Below the pieces are notes generated by a model. The model was not told the origin of the DNA. It was given only the letters and a program-made list of their open reading frames with translations, and ran no database searches. Positions 24,633 through 36,046 of a stretch of 64,000 bases of DNA are shown here, piece after piece. How positions within the stretch are numbered: position 1 is the first letter of the stretch; each line of letters begins with the position of its first letter. The DNA is from Blastocladiella emersonii ATCC 22665. Taxonomy: Eukaryota; Blastocladiomycota; Blastocladiomycetes; Blastocladiales; Blastocladiaceae. Made by a program: the position numbers and the translations under genes. The stretch covers positions 1,922,001 through 1,986,000 of the forward strand of contig JANHCV010000007.1 in the NCBI GenBank assembly GCA_025594325.1, read 5' to 3'.

Positions 24633-25871
24633 TCAGTAGTCGCGGATGGCGGCGCCGAGGACGCGGGCGAAGCGCGGCTTGAACATGTTCTCGTTCTCCT
24701 TGAAGAACTTCTCGACGTTGGTCGGGGCGCGGCGCAGGAGCTTCTCGAGGTCGGCCGACCGGATCGCGAGCTTGCCGGCGCGGGTCAGGATGCCGGCGAT
24801 GAGGAACTCCTCGGTGTCGAAGCGCGACAGGCCGCTCGACACCTCGAGGATGCGGCGCATCTCGTGGTCGTCGACGTTCTTGTACGCGATCTCGGTGTTG
24901 AAGGTGTGCGACGCGACCTTGGCGATGGCCTCGCCCGAGAGCAGCGTGGGCGTGGTGAGAAGGTAGGGCTTGGCGGGGCCGGTCGCGGGCGCGGCGGCGG
25001 CGCCCGACGCGGCGGCCGACGAGGCGGCAGCGGCACCCGAGGCCGAGGAACCCGACGAGGACGAGCCGTCGCCGCCGGCCGAGGTGGCGCGGTTGCCGGC
25101 GCCCGGGGGCGGGACGGGGCGGTTGTTGACGAGGGCGAGCAGGAGCTCGGATTTGGCGTGGGCGGCGTCCTTGAGGTTGACGGGGGCGAACTCGCCGTTG
25201 CCGATGTTCATGGGGATGGCGCCCTTGGACTGCATGTAGTCGGCGACGTAGAAGAGGGCCTGCATCGGGACGCCGTTGCGGACGACGGCGACGTTGTGGC
25301 GGAGGCCCTCGGTGACGAGCTTCTCGACGGTGGCGAACATGCGGGCCGTGTCCTTGTGGTCGGCGGGGCGGTCGGCCTTGAGGTCGGCGAAGCCGGCGGT
25401 GACGCACGAGACGAGGACGAGGCCGCGGATGCCCATGGGGTGCGAGGCGGGCACGTTGGTGGTGTTGCCCGTGGCGACGGGGGCGGCCTGCTGGCGCAGC
25501 ACGTCGACGATGCGCTTGGTCTTGTCGACCATGTCGAAGTCGCGGCGCGGGACGAGGACGAGGCCCGTGGCGCCGGTCAGGGCGTGCTTGATGGTGTGCG
25601 GGTTGTCGAGGTCGTACTCGCGCACGTCGCAGCCCTCCTTCTTGAGCTGCTTGGCCAGGTCGTGGTTCGGGTCCGACACGCACGCGATGACCGAGTTCCA
25701 GCCGCGCGAGGTGAGGCAGGCGCGGGCGGCGTAGAAGCCGGGGATGGTGTCGGCCTCGGTGATGGCGACGATCTGGTTGCCCGTGTTACCGGCGATCGGC
25801 TGCTGCTGCTGCTGCTGCTGCTGGGCGGCGCCGGCGGCGGCCTGGGCGGGGTTCTGGATCGACGACGACAT
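24633..25871 (-). CDS. NmrA-like NAD(P)-binding Rossmann protein
   Basis: This is a single-exon gene of 412 residues. After a Gln-rich N-terminus (eight Gln coded by a CTG/CAG run at about 25799-25823) comes a short-chain-dehydrogenase/NmrA-type fold: beta strand IVAITEADTIPGFYAARACL, then SVIACVSDPNHDLAKQLKKE and CDVREYDLDN, the usual pattern of NmrA, HSCARG and related redox sensors. Further marks are TGLVLVPRRDFDMVDKTKRI and GLVLVSCVTAGFADL. The glycine-rich dinucleotide loop is degenerate (no clear GxxGxxG), so it may sense or bind cofactor weakly. A Ser/Ala-rich insert lies near residues 265-300. The C-terminal part (AIAKVASHTFNTEIAYKNVD) matches the substrate lobe of the family. Its role is unknown. 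The start at 25871 is the first ATG in frame. Confidence 0.85.
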   Translation of the reverse strand: MSSSIQNPAQAAAGAAQQQQQQQQPIAGNTGNQIVAITEADTIPGFYAARACLTSRGWNSVIACVSDPNHDLAKQLKKEGCDVREYDLDNPHTIKHALTGATGLVLVPRRDFDMVDKTKRIVDVLRQQAAPVATGNTTNVPASHPMGIRGLVLVSCVTAGFADLKADRPADHKDTARMFATVEKLVTEGLRHNVAVVRNGVPMQALFYVADYMQSKGAIPMNIGNGEFAPVNLKDAAHAKSELLLALVNNRPVPPPGAGNRATSAGGDGSSSSGSSASGAAAASSAAASGAAAAPATGPAKPYLLTTPTLLSGEAIAKVASHTFNTEIAYKNVDDHEMRRILEVSSGLSRFDTEEFLIAGILTRAGKLAIRSADLEKLLRRAPTNVEKFFKENENMFKPRFARVLGAAIRDY

Positions 25872-25970
25872 GGTGGAGAGAGTGGTGGAGGGTGGGGTGG
25901 GTTGGGTGGGTGGGCGGGCTGCTCGGGCTGCTGGCTGTCGAACGACGGTGGAGGGCCGGGGGCGCGCGCC

Positions 25971-25983
25971 CTATTTATCGGCT
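25971..25983 (-). promoter_or_regulatory. TATA-like box upstream of the NmrA-like gene
   Basis: On the minus strand the sequence reads GATAAATAGG about 105 bp before the ATG at 25871. Such an AT-rich hexamer stands out in this GC-rich spacer. No transcript data support it here. Confidence 0.35.
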
Positions 25984-26529
25984 GGGCGGGCGGGAGAGGG
26001 GCGAGCGGGCGGGATCCGTCGTCGCGCACGGCGGGCGAGCGACAGCCGACGCGACGCGACGCGAAAAGGAGCAACGGCGAGCCGAGCACGCTGCCGTGTC
26101 CGAGGCACGGCCGGCCAAGGCTCCAACGAGGGACCGACCGCGTCAGCGTTCGCGCGTTGGCGCGTCGGCGCGGGGGCACGCAGACGGCAAGTCGAGCGAA
26201 CAAGCGCGCGCTCGCCGGCCGCGATGGGCGATCCGCCGTTCCCACATTTCGTGCGGGGCCAGCGGGTGCGGTGTGGTCGGGCGCCCGTTTGGGCAGGTGG
26301 TGCGCCGTGGATGCATGGGCGGGCGCGTTTGATTACATTGCAGGCGGGCGTGAAATGCGGGAGAGAGCGTGATCTGCGAGGGACGCGTGGGACTTGGAGC
26401 CAGCCGGTCCGCCGACCGCCGACCACCGACCGCGGCGTCCATCCCCTCCGCTCCACCACGGACTCGCTCCCAACCCTCTGCCACGCATCGAACGGAACGC
26501 GCAACTCGCTGCAACGCGCCCCCGCCGCC
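25984..26529. other. Divergent spacer between the NmrA-like and GCFC genes
   Basis: About 550 bp beyond the TATA-like box, shared by two divergent genes. It has GACGC repeats near 26048-26062 and no supported coding sequence; frames here lack family signals. A second promoter for the plus-strand gene should lie close to 26530. Confidence 0.4.
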
Positions 26530-29024
26530 ATGTTCAAGCGCTCGGGCAACGCCGCCCGCAGTCGCAACATCCGCCGCAAGGCCGACGCGCCCGACGCGGA
26601 CGGCGACGCGCCGATCCCGCCCACGCTCGACGCCGGCGCGACGGCGAGCCCGCTTCACGGTACGGGCCCACTGCCCGACCTCGCCGTGCACTATGGACGC
26701 GTGCGCTGATGCCCTCCCGTCCGTCTAGCCAGCGATGCCGCCGACACTCCTTCAAACGCGGCCGCCGCTGCGGCGCTCGCGGATCCCACGCTGCCCGCCG
26801 ACGCCGACGCGGATGCGGACCCGACCGAGGTCCGTTCTCGGGCGCCCTGCCCGCTGGCTCCAGTTCACACGCTCACCCGGACTGCATGCGTGCGTGCGCG
26901 CGTGCCGCTGTGTAGGCTCCCGCGGGCAAGCCGCTGATCCGCCGCCGCCGTGGCCCCACCGCGGCGACCTCCTCCATCGAGGAGGCGGCCGATGACGACG
27001 ACGCCGCCGCGGCGCCCGTGATTCCCATCAAGCGCTCGTCCACGGCCAAGCGCGTGGCCGCCCGCGCCGGCGGCGTGTTTGCGACTTCGGCACGGTGCGC
27101 GCCCGCGGTTCCCATCGCCGTTCCCTTGCGCGCGCTCACCCTCCCTCATCTCGCCGCGTCTAGTGCGCCGATCACCGCATCCTCGGCGCGGGCCGACGTG
27201 GGAGCGCGGGACACGGCCTCCCCTGCGCCTGCGCCACCCACCGCCGCCACCGCCATCGTCGTCGAGCCGGCCGCCGCCGCCGGCGCGGACTCGACGCCGC
27301 ACGACCCGTTCGCGAGCCGCCGCCAGCGACTCGCCGACCAGTTCGCCGTGCACACCAGCAACTCGCTCACGCCGCGCCCGACCGCCGCCGCCGTCGCTGA
27401 CGACTACATCTCCATCATCGACCTGTCGCGTCCCGCCTCCACCGGCCACGGCCTCGTCGTTGACGCGTCCGACGCCTTTGCCGGCCCGCTCGCCACCCTC
27501 CCCGACGCCGCCGCCAGCGCGAGAGACGATGACGACGAGGACGAGGACGAGGAGCGCGACCGCGAGGAGGCCGAGCTGCGCCAGTGGGAGCTCGACCAGA
27601 TCCGCCGCGGCGGCGCCCTCGCCGGCACCGGCGCATCCATCGGCATCCGCTCCACCTCCGTCGCCGCCGCTATGCACGACATTGCCCGCGAGGCCGACCT
27701 GCGCCTCCCGCACTTTGCCCCCGTCCCGCCCGTCGCCGACGCCCTCGCCGCCGCCGACCGCCTCGTCGCCACCATGCACGCCCACGTCGCGGCCGACGCC
27801 GATGCGGTCGCCCTGCTTGAACGCGAGCTCGCTGCCCTGCTCGACGCCGACGCCGCGGCCGACGAGGACATCCACGCCCTCAGCCTCCAGGCTGCCGCCG
27901 CCGCCGAGCTGCGTGACTACGTCCAGGACCTCATCGAGTGGCACGTCGATATCGACCCCGTCCTCGCCGACCTCGAGGCCGCGTGGACAGCTCCCGCCGC
28001 TGCCGCCGAACCCGATCTCGCTGCGCGTCTCGCGACTGACGTCGCTGCCGCCCTCGACGACGTGCGCGACGACCTGCGCGATCTGTCCACGGTCCTCGCC
28101 CGCCTCGCCAGGTACAAGGCCGCCCACCCGGACGAGTACCGCCGCGGGCGCGTCGCCGACGTGGTCCCGCTCGCCGTCGCACCGCACGTGCGCGCCGACC
28201 TCGTCGCCTGGGACCCGCTCAACCCGGCCGTGACCTCCGCGGGTGGCTGGTGGTCGCTCGCTGACCGCGCGTGGCACGCTCCCGCCGAGGCGTACGGCCA
28301 CACCGGCGACGTGGCTACCCAGAACCCCAACGACCCGGACCTGCTCCTGTACGCGCGCCTCGTCGCCAACCACGTCGTGCCCGCCTTCCTCGCGCGCCTG
28401 CGCGCCGCCGCCTCCCCCGCGACGTGGGCCGCGATCCCGCACCTCGCTGCCCGCCTTGACACCGTCCTCGAGGACATTGCCTGCGTCACCACCCCCGACC
28501 CGCGCCGCGCCGGCCCGTTCCAGGTCCTCGTCTCCGCCATCGTCGACCAGACGCTCGACGCCGTCTCGGACGCTGCGCCCGCCCCCGCCGCGGGCGCCGT
28601 CGAGATGGTCAAGGTTGTCCAGCTTGTGCGCCGGTATCTCCCGCCCGAGTCGATCGCCCTCACCATCGCGCCGCTGCGCGCCGCCGCGCTCGCCCACCTC
28701 GCGTCGGCCATCTCCGCGGGCATCGGTGAGGCCGAGCACGTCGACGTCGCCCGAACCGTCGAGCGGCTCGTCGACGGGTCGCTCCTCCCGTCGTCCGCTG
28801 CCTCCGCCGCCACCGCGCCGCCAAGGGTCCCCGAACCTGTCGTCGAGTACGGGCCCGCTGCGCGACCCGGTTCCCAACCTGCTCCCGCGCCAGCGGCACC
28901 GAAACTTCGTGCGCCCGCGGACCCGGCGCTCATGCAGGTTGTCGACGCGGTCCTCGGGTCCGACCTCCCGCTCTCGGACGCGCAGCGGTCCAAGCTGCTC
29001 GCGTGGCATGAGCTGCGATCGTGA
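26530..29024 (+). CDS. GCFC-domain protein (PAXBP1/GCFC-like)
   Basis: GCFC proteins act with the spliceosome or in chromatin, often with TFIP11-type partners. Exons are 26530-26659, 26729-26829 and from 26916; a further 69-nt in-frame intron at 27095-27163 (GTGCGC...TAG) is probable, giving about 756 residues. The N-terminus is basic (MFKRSGNAARSRNIRRKAD), as in the family. Next come acidic/Ala-rich spacers, ARRWELEQIRRG-type segment seen here as ELRQWELDQIRRGG, and a helical middle. The GCFC core lies in the C-terminal half: HPDEYRRGRVADVVPLAVAP, then VRADLVAWDPLNP and later LLLYARLVANHVVPAFL. The WDPL motif is typical. A long Ala/Asp bias is visible throughout. I prefer PAXBP1/GCFC2 over other spliceosome factors because of the basic N-terminus plus the QIRRG helix. 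Confidence 0.8.
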
Positions 29025-30825
29025 GTGAACGAATACATGTCTCCTTAGTGTATCCACCTCGCCGCCTCGGCCCAAGCGGGAATGAGCTGCTTCCGCGAGC
29101 TGACACGAACTAACTCCCTCGCTGACTTCGGTCCTTCCTCAACCCGGCGAACGACGCGTCATTCATTGGCGCGCTGAATCAGCTGATGCGGGTCGCCATG
29201 GCAGGAGCCGCGGCTCCGGCCGCCGCCACGGCCAAGGCAGGCGCTCTCTGTCCATCGCCTGATGCCAATGAAGCAAATCCCATGGAACCTAATGCAACGT
29301 CGCACTGAGCCGATGTGCCACCCGTCGTCACCGCCGACGGCGCCGCGAGGTGCCTGACTGCGACAAGGACTGGACCCCGACGACTCGCTGGCCATGACCC
29401 GCTGCCGGCCTAGCGCCTTGTGATACCTTGATATGCTACCTATGTCCAACTGCTTGATGCCGCCGCCTCAGCTGCGTGCGTTGGCGCAGCCTCCAGGTCG
29501 CTGCCTTGTCCTTGTCGTGTGTAGCGGCCTCGCGCTGCTACCCCGACTACCCTTGTCATCGCCGATGTCGCTGAGATCCAGGCAATCCTGGGGCCAGGAC
29601 TCGTTTACTTTGCTTCGCCATGGCGCTCCTCGCCCGCCGCTTCCACATTCCCGCTCGCAGCGCCCTCGGATCATGCAAGAGAACATACGTCTTGGCGAAC
29701 AGACCAACTCCCAACGTTCCCTGCCTTAATGGAAGCTCGATCGCTCCGTCTCTCTGATTTACCCCGATATCGTCTCCGGCGCCCGCGAACTTGCCTCACG
29801 CAACATCGTGGCTGTCCCGTTTATCGACCCCTCAGCGTCCGCTTCGTTCATCGGCCGAGCTGCCAGCTATCGTGGACACGGCCGTTCTCCTGTGCAAGTG
29901 CCTTCGCACCATGCACGAAAGCTGAGTACTACCGCGACACGCAGGCCGACACTTCGACGACTTGGGCCGCGACGTGCCGTCTCAAAATGCGAACCGGTGA
30001 CGAGGCCGTTTCACGCGCCACGATGGTGCTTTTTGCCTCGACGACTGCACGCGCACCGCCCTGCCGCACAACATCTTGCAGGACGTTGGCCTGACCGCGT
30101 AGATGGCGTTTAAACAAGACACTTGCTACCTTTGCGCACCAGTTGGGCCGTACTGAAGATGAGCGAAGGCCGCGGCGCTTGGTCAAAGTCTTGCACGGTC
30201 TGACCCGACCGTACTTACTTTGAGTCCGGGCTCGGGGAACTCCACGTACCGCGGAGCGCTGCTGAGTTCAATAGCGGAGCTCGTCGCGACTACGTTGCTG
30301 CCCACTTGGCTCTCGGCCTCGTCACCCTAACCGCCCACATCTCCGCCTTGCAATAGTTCAGGCAGCCGATTTGTGAGCTTTCAGAGAACGTACACGGCAT
30401 CCACTGGCTTAACGTGGCCGACACCGCTTCCGCGCGGTAAGGACTGCTCGCGTGACGCGAGGGACTTGCCTTGCCGTCAGCGCTCATCGCCGCGCGAGCG
30501 GCTCGTCGTCCCTAGCCGCGCGGCTCTACTCGTTGATCATTGTCGAAAACAGTTGCACAGTCGAATGAAGCCTTCAATTCAAAGTGCCGGGTCCCTGCTG
30601 TAAGCTCACCACGGCGAGTTCGCCTAATCGCGCGGATCGCACTCGTTGACGGTCCGCTCACTGGTCCTAGTCAAGGACGAGAAGTGCTGCTATGCTTGAA
30701 TGAATATGCCAGCGTGATGACAATCGTACGGGCGTTGGGAAGACTGAGCAAGAGGCCTAGGCGACGGGGCCAGCACGGCGCGGTCACGGTGGATGACCAA
30801 CGCGTCCCCGCTGGCCACTGACCGT
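29025..30825 (+). pseudogene. Possible decayed coding relic, function unknown
   Basis: No intact gene is visible. Short runs with coding character occur on the plus strand between about 29130 and 30460, but the open frame shifts and is broken by stops. Examples are DASFIGALNQLMRVAMAG (about 29155), TLVIADVAEIQAILGPGLVY (about 29545), LIYPDIVSGARELASRNIV (about 29750), ATFAHQLGRTEDERRPRRL (about 30125) and GELHVPRSAAEFNSGARRDY (about 30235). I do not recognise the family. Base composition is less GC-rich than in neighbouring genes. It could also be an unrecognised multi-exon gene, but I could not join these runs with the usual introns. The remainder to 30825 shows nothing. Confidence 0.25.
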
Positions 30826-31202
30826 CGACTTAGACACATGAATTCAACTCCCAAAAACAATAATTCTTGTTTATCACTGAATCGTGATCAGGGACCCTCG
30901 GGAACCCCAGAAATGCAAAAATCCCCGAGTCAAAGCATGGGGGTGTTGAGATCGTGTTCGGGCGCGCCGAGGCGAAAAAGTTTTTCACTCGCGGCCGTCG
31001 CGACGAGCTCGCGGCGCGGGTGGGCAATTCAAGCACGTAACGCTCAATCTGGCAGCTCCCGACCTGTCTCGGATCTGGCTCAAACTTTGCACGTAATCTT
31101 CTGATATATCATGAAATATTTTAGACTAGTGGGCATAATTTTACGGCGTCGTTTGACGGCCCTGCACGCATCGGGGGTGGTTAGTTCACGTACGTATTCG
31201 AG
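30826..31202. repeat. 375-bp AT-rich direct repeat, copy 1
   Basis: It begins CGACTTAGACACATGAATTC and ends near GTTCACGTACGTATTCGA. It matches copy 2 at 35675-36046 in the same orientation. The first roughly 285 bp are identical; the last 90 differ by four transitions and a 4-bp insertion here. It is much more AT-rich than its surroundings, which suggests a foreign or mobile origin. Both copies hold the same 68-codon minus-strand frame, but identity makes that uninformative. No terminal inverted repeats, TG...CA ends or target duplications were found. Confidence 0.9.
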
Positions 31203-31611
31203 CTCCACCTCGCTCGCCCACTGGGTTGGCCACCGGGCCGGGCGGCAGGCACTCTGCTCCCACTGCTCGGGCCCGCGACCGCGTCCACTGGCTTCGCTCG
31301 CCATCCTTTGCCCACGATCACACTCGCCGCTAATCAGCAACATGACCGCCGCCGGGTCGACCAAGGCAAAGCGCGGCAACATGGCCGCCGGGTTGACGAT
31401 CAAGGCGAAGAAGCAGCAAGCAACATGGCCGACCGCCGGGTCCTGGACCTGCGTGTGGTCGACGCGGCGGCGACGCGCGAGACACGGGCGCTGTCGTGGC
31501 GGCGGTGGCCGTTCCAAGGCGCGCGCGCCTCGTACGCGGGAGGAACGAGCGGCGGGTCGCCCGACGTTCATGAGCTCGCCGTCCGCGAGCTAAGCTAGCT
31601 CGTTGCGTCCG

Positions 31612-31895
31612 TGTGATGTTCCCGTCCGGCGCGCGCCCAACCTGTCGTCGCCCGCGATCGCGATCGTGCCCCGCGACGGCGCGCGCGCAAGTTCGGGAGT
31701 TCGGCATGCCGACCGCCGCCGAGCTAGCTGGTTGACGAGAACGAAGATCCCCCACCCGACTCGCGTCCTGCGGTCGGCCGACCTCACGCGCATCGCCACG
31801 CATCGCCAAGAAGCGGGGCGGTCCGCGGCGAAGGAGCCGTCGGTCGGCGCTGTTTGGCGTCGACCTGCTGTCGCGCGAGGACATGAGCTCCGAGG
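31612..31895 (+). pseudogene. Decayed chitin-synthase C-terminal (DEK_C) relic
   Basis: Read on the plus strand, this stretch aligns base by base with the 3' coding end of the chitin synthase at 46145-46390 (opposite strand). Shared marks are TTCGGCATGCCGAC (about 31706), then CCTGCGGTCGGCCGACCT (about 31768) with CGCGCATCGCCA, and the peptide [13 protein letters not shown] against [13 protein letters not shown]. Small insertions break the frame and a TGA follows the FGMPTAAELAG part. It looks like the remains of a paralogous chitin-synthase tail, clearly older than the copy at 41.7 kb. Confidence 0.75.
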
Positions 31896-31960
31896 AGGAC
31901 GGCGATGTGGCCGGCACGAAGTATCACGGCTTGGGCGCCACCAAGTACGCGAGATGCGCG

Positions 31961-31990
31961 CCGAGCCGCGCCGAGCCGCGCCGAGCCGCG
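31961..31990. repeat. Short tandem repeat, CCGAGCCGCG x3
   Basis: Three perfect 10-bp units, followed by a partial unit. It lies in the gene-poor segment with no gene nearby. Confidence 0.9.
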
Positions 31991-34900
31991 CCGCGCGGAA
32001 AAGGGTTGCCGATGCTGGCACGCGTCCAAGAGGGACCTGGCCCGACGCGACGACGGCAGCATAAAGTAGAAGCGGGGCCGGCTGCCAGGATGAGCCGCGG
32101 CACGCAGCGGCGCTCGAGGACGGCGACGCTCTCGCCGGGTAGCGGGGAGCATGTTTGGACGCATCAAAGTTGAGTGAGCATGGACGGCGACGGGTTGAAC
32201 GCAAGATCAAGCAACCACGGCGCCCGCCGCCAGGCTCGCGAGCGACCGAGCCAAAGCGTGCTGCTGCTGGCACTGCTCCGGGTGGCAACGATCCAAGGGG
32301 CGGCGGCGGCGGCTTACGACGGGTGTGCAGCTGGCGTGTGCCGGCACACGCGGGGCAGCGGCAGCGGGCAGAGTGTCGCGTGCGCGCGGGACGGCCATGC
32401 CACCGACCGCAGCCGGCAGCCGCTCCAGCACAACGGCCGCAGCGAGGGAGCGAGCGAGCGCGGACATCACCACCACCGCTCACGCTGCAGTCTGACACCG
32501 TAGGAGGGAAAGTGCAGGGCAGGGTGCGGTCGGCGAGGGGGCGATGCTTGCGCGCGAGGGCAAGTCGCTCGGGGTTTGGCGCGCCCCGCCAGCGACAACA
32601 AGCGACGAGGTCATGCATGGGTCATGGGCGCGTGGTGCCGCCGCGGCATGTGCGACGTGTTGATGTGGTAGACATGGATGCGTTTCATGGAGTGGGGAGG
32701 TTATATAGCGGTTCATGATCAGGCGAGAGAGCGAGGACCGCGCGCGGCGACGAGGCGCCCTTTATACTCCTCCGCCCGCGCCCCTGCTGCCTGCCACGCG
32801 GCGGCCACCGCCACCGCCACCGACAAGGACTCTGGCGCTCTGACGCAAGCAGCGAGCGGCGAGCAGCGAGCAGCGAGCAGGATACGGCGGGGTCCGAAGC
32901 CGAACCACCGCCGCGGCGGCCTCGGCTGCGGGCGACTGCAGCTCGCCGTGGGAGGTCGTCGGTTGGCGGCGCGGTCGCTTGGCCCGTGGTACACAGGTCA
33001 CACCCGACTTGACAACGACGACGAACAGGCTGCGCACGCATCTTGGACCACCGGGTCGACCGCATGGGTGAGGTCGATCGCGCCCGCGACGCCGGCATGG
33101 CTCGCGAGCCGGGACGACCGACCGCGGCTTCGCGAGCACACGCACCCGCGCGCGCTCGCGAGCGGCGAATACAACGACGCGGGAACGTTTGAGCGGCCAA
33201 GCGTCAGGTTCGGGCGAAGGCATCGTAAGGCATCGTAAGGCTGCGGGCGCGGCACAGCAGCACGCACGCCCGGCGCGGCCGTTTCGATGGCGTTTCGCCG
33301 CCCCGTACGCTTACCAGCCAGCGTGACGGCCGAGACGTTCGTTGCTCAGCTGGCCGGCCGGCTGCGTCCACGGACATGCCGACGTTGATCCCACAGCTGC
33401 GCCGCGCTCGCTCGCTCGCTCGCCCAGGGCGGCGACGTTCGGGGGCGGCCCACACCGAGCCGAGCGAGAATCTCGGAGGTCGTCGGTGCGCCCAGCCGCT
33501 GCTGCAGCGGGCGCGCCGCGCGAGGAAGAAACGAGGGCCAGAAGCCGCGGACACATAAAGTACAAGCCGAGAGGTAGCTGTAGCGAGAGACGACGGACGG
33601 GCCTGCTGGTAGTCCGCGACGGGGGCGGCGACAGCGGATGGCGCGCGCGCCGCTCGAGCTCCGACCGTCGTTCCGACTTTGGGGGAAGAAGAGGGCGTGT
33701 GCGAGAGGGAGCAGCAGCTCGGCACCAGCTCGGCAGCGACGACTCGACTCGACTCGAGGTGCGCCGAGTTGGGGAGGGCAGGGCGAGCTGATTCGAAGCA
33801 GGGTCCGCAGCGTCGAGGACGGGCGGTGGTCAAGGGCGATGGCGCGCAAACGACACTCGAAGCGGTGCACGGCCGTGAGCGGAAACGTCGGTCGGCGCGA
33901 CTGGCGGGGGCAGCAGGTCAGGTCGGGACGCGGTGGGGCAGAGCAGGGCGACGCGCGCGTTGATGTACACACGGAGGGAGGAGTGGCGGCGATTGGGGGC
34001 GACGGCGCGGACGTGCGCGTGCGAAGGCCGTCGAGCTCGCGGGCGAGGGCAAACGCGCTGGCTGGTTGGCACGTAGAGCGTGGAGTGGTGGTGGTGGCGG
34101 CGGCGGGCAAGCGCGGCGCGGCGCGGCGCGGCGCATGCGACAGCACCCGCTCGGCCACATGTATACGGAACGAGGAGAGGACCACCAGCTGTGCTGCTGT
34201 TTGACGCCGACAGAAGAAGGTTGCTTGCTGCAGCGCTCAAGCGCGAGAGCGATGCCATGGGGCGAGCAGCCCGCGGAGCACGCTGCGGGCGAGGTTCATG
34301 CGATTCCATCAAGTTACAGTGCCACGTCGTGCCTTGCCTTGTTGACGTGCACATGGACATGGAGGTGAGCGGGGTGCCTGACCGACCGACCGAGGCCGCG
34401 CCACGCCACGCGGTGGCCATGGCGCCGTGGCCGCCGCGCTGCGCGTCCTTGTCAGCTGACGGCGACTGACGCGTTGCGGGGCGCGCTTCGGGAGGGATGG
34501 GGAGACGTGAGGAGGCCAGAGCCTTCTTCTTCTCTCTTCTCCACCGACTGCCGCCCCATGCACCATGACCATGAAAGCCGATGCAACGTGATAACTTGAT
34601 GCAACATCACGCCGGACAGGCCCTGACGCGGATCGGCGCCGCCGCGAGGTGCCCAGCCGCATCTGCTGTACCGCTACTACTGTACGACTGAGCTGAGCGT
34701 CAGTCGGACTGCTTCGTCAGCTATGCAGCTCGTCCGTCCCCGTCGTCCTTGTCGGGAACGCCGCCTTCCGCTTGCCGTGCTGCCCTACGTTAGTCGCATG
34801 CAAAGGTTTGCTTTGGCGGCGGGCCCCCGCTAGCCAGCGTCCCTCGCTCGCTCGCCTCGTTCCGGTCCCCCTGTCGCCCCACGCCGCCGATCTGCACTGC

Positions 34901-35674
34901 CGAACCTCACCCGACCACCGCGACCGCTTCGTCGTCCTCGCCGGCCACCTGCTCGTCCCCCGCTGGCATGCATTCCCGAGCCGCACGACCTCCGTTCGAG
35001 CCGACCTACATGGACGTGCTCACAGCCTCGGCAACTTCATGGCGGGCCAGGTGAGTCGTCGCCACACGCGCACGCGCACGCACGAGCGGGGCCAGCGTTT
35101 GGTGTGCGCGCGGGGCGCGCTTCGGGATCCGCTGCTGCTCGTCGGCCGCAATCGCCGCCTTTCGCACCTGCTGCTTTATGACCTCGCGCTTTCGTAGCCT
35201 AGCCCAGCTGGCGGGCGGCTTGCTGCTTCGCGAGAGCATGGATGCTGCCGCCTCGCTCAACCGGCGGCCACGGCGGCGGTGCCCCTCGCGTCGCCGTCCT
35301 TGACGCGCGCGTGCACCCGCCGTACCGCGTTGTTGATTCACGCTTTTGCCGCGCGGCCCGAGCGAGGCCCTAGGATGCGTCCGTTGCTCAGCGTGTACAC
35401 ACGCGCGAGGTGAGCGTGCGTGCGTGCCGACGGCGAGCCGAATTCGCGCGGTCTACTAACTACCCTCCCCGCCACCCATGCCGACACTCTGACGAGACCG
35501 AGTGAGCGGAGGCACGCACGCGTGGTGATGATGATGTGCGGCGCCTTTGTTACGACGCTCGGGCCAGAAAGGCGCCTGTCTGGACTTGCGCGCGCTCGCG
35601 CGCGTGCGCCACGATGGCGCGGCGGGGGACGCTGGCCGCCGCCCGGCCCAGCCAGCCCGCCGCCCACCGCCCGC

Positions 35675-36046
35675 CGACTTAGACACATGAATTCAACTCC
35701 CAAAAACAATAATTCTTGTTTATCACTGAATCGTGATCAGGGACCCTCGGGAACCCCAGAAATGCAAAAATCCCCGAGTCAAAGCATGGGGGTGTTGAGA
35801 TCGTGTTCGGGCGCGCCGAGGCGAAAAAGTTTTTCACTCGCGGCCGTCGCGACGAGCTCGCGGCGCGGGTGGGCAATTCAAGCACGTAACGCTCAATCTG
35901 GCAGCTCCCGACCTGTCTCGGATCTGGCTCAAACTTTGCACGTAATCTTCTGATATATCATGAGATATTTTAGACTAGTGAACATAATTTTACGGCGTCG
36001 TTTGACGGCCCTGCACGCATCGGGGGTAGTTAGTTCACGTATTCGA
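35675..36046. repeat. 375-bp AT-rich direct repeat, copy 2
   Basis: This matches copy 1 (30826-31202) in the same orientation, 4849 bp downstream. Sequence flanking the two copies differs immediately outside (GACCGT before copy 1, CGCCCGC before copy 2), so the boundaries are sharp. It contains GAGATATTTT and GTGAACATAA where copy 1 has GAAATATTTT and GTGGGCATAA. Confidence 0.9.

Larger units (their letters stand above)
31203..35674. other. Gene-poor segment bracketed by the 375-bp repeats
   Basis: About 4.5 kb with no supported intact gene. Apart from the chitin-synthase relic at 31612-31895 it holds short tandem repeats (31961-31990 and others), many GC-rich palindromic hexamers, and scattered TATA-like patches such as TTTATA near 32762 and TTATATAG near 32700. 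CATAAAGTA followed by AAGC occurs at about 32057 and again at about 33551. I found no reverse transcriptase, integrase or transposase motif, so a retrotransposon bounded by the direct repeats is not supported by content. Confidence 0.5.

Noticed and set aside
26865-29075. Minus-strand frame of 736 codons over the GCFC gene
   Set aside because: Gly/Arg/Val-rich shadow; the plus frame has GCFC motifs and host-type introns.
31104-31180. RIP-like mutation in the repeat copies
   Set aside because: Only four transitions, confined to one end and in both directions; far too few to claim a process.
34900-35340. Small plus-strand gene with a GTGAGT donor near 35051
   Set aside because: Short frames with no family signal and no consistent joining; not supportable.
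30826-36046. LTR retrotransposon bounded by the 375-bp repeats
   Set aside because: No reverse transcriptase, integrase or protease motifs inside, no TG...CA ends, no target duplication visible.
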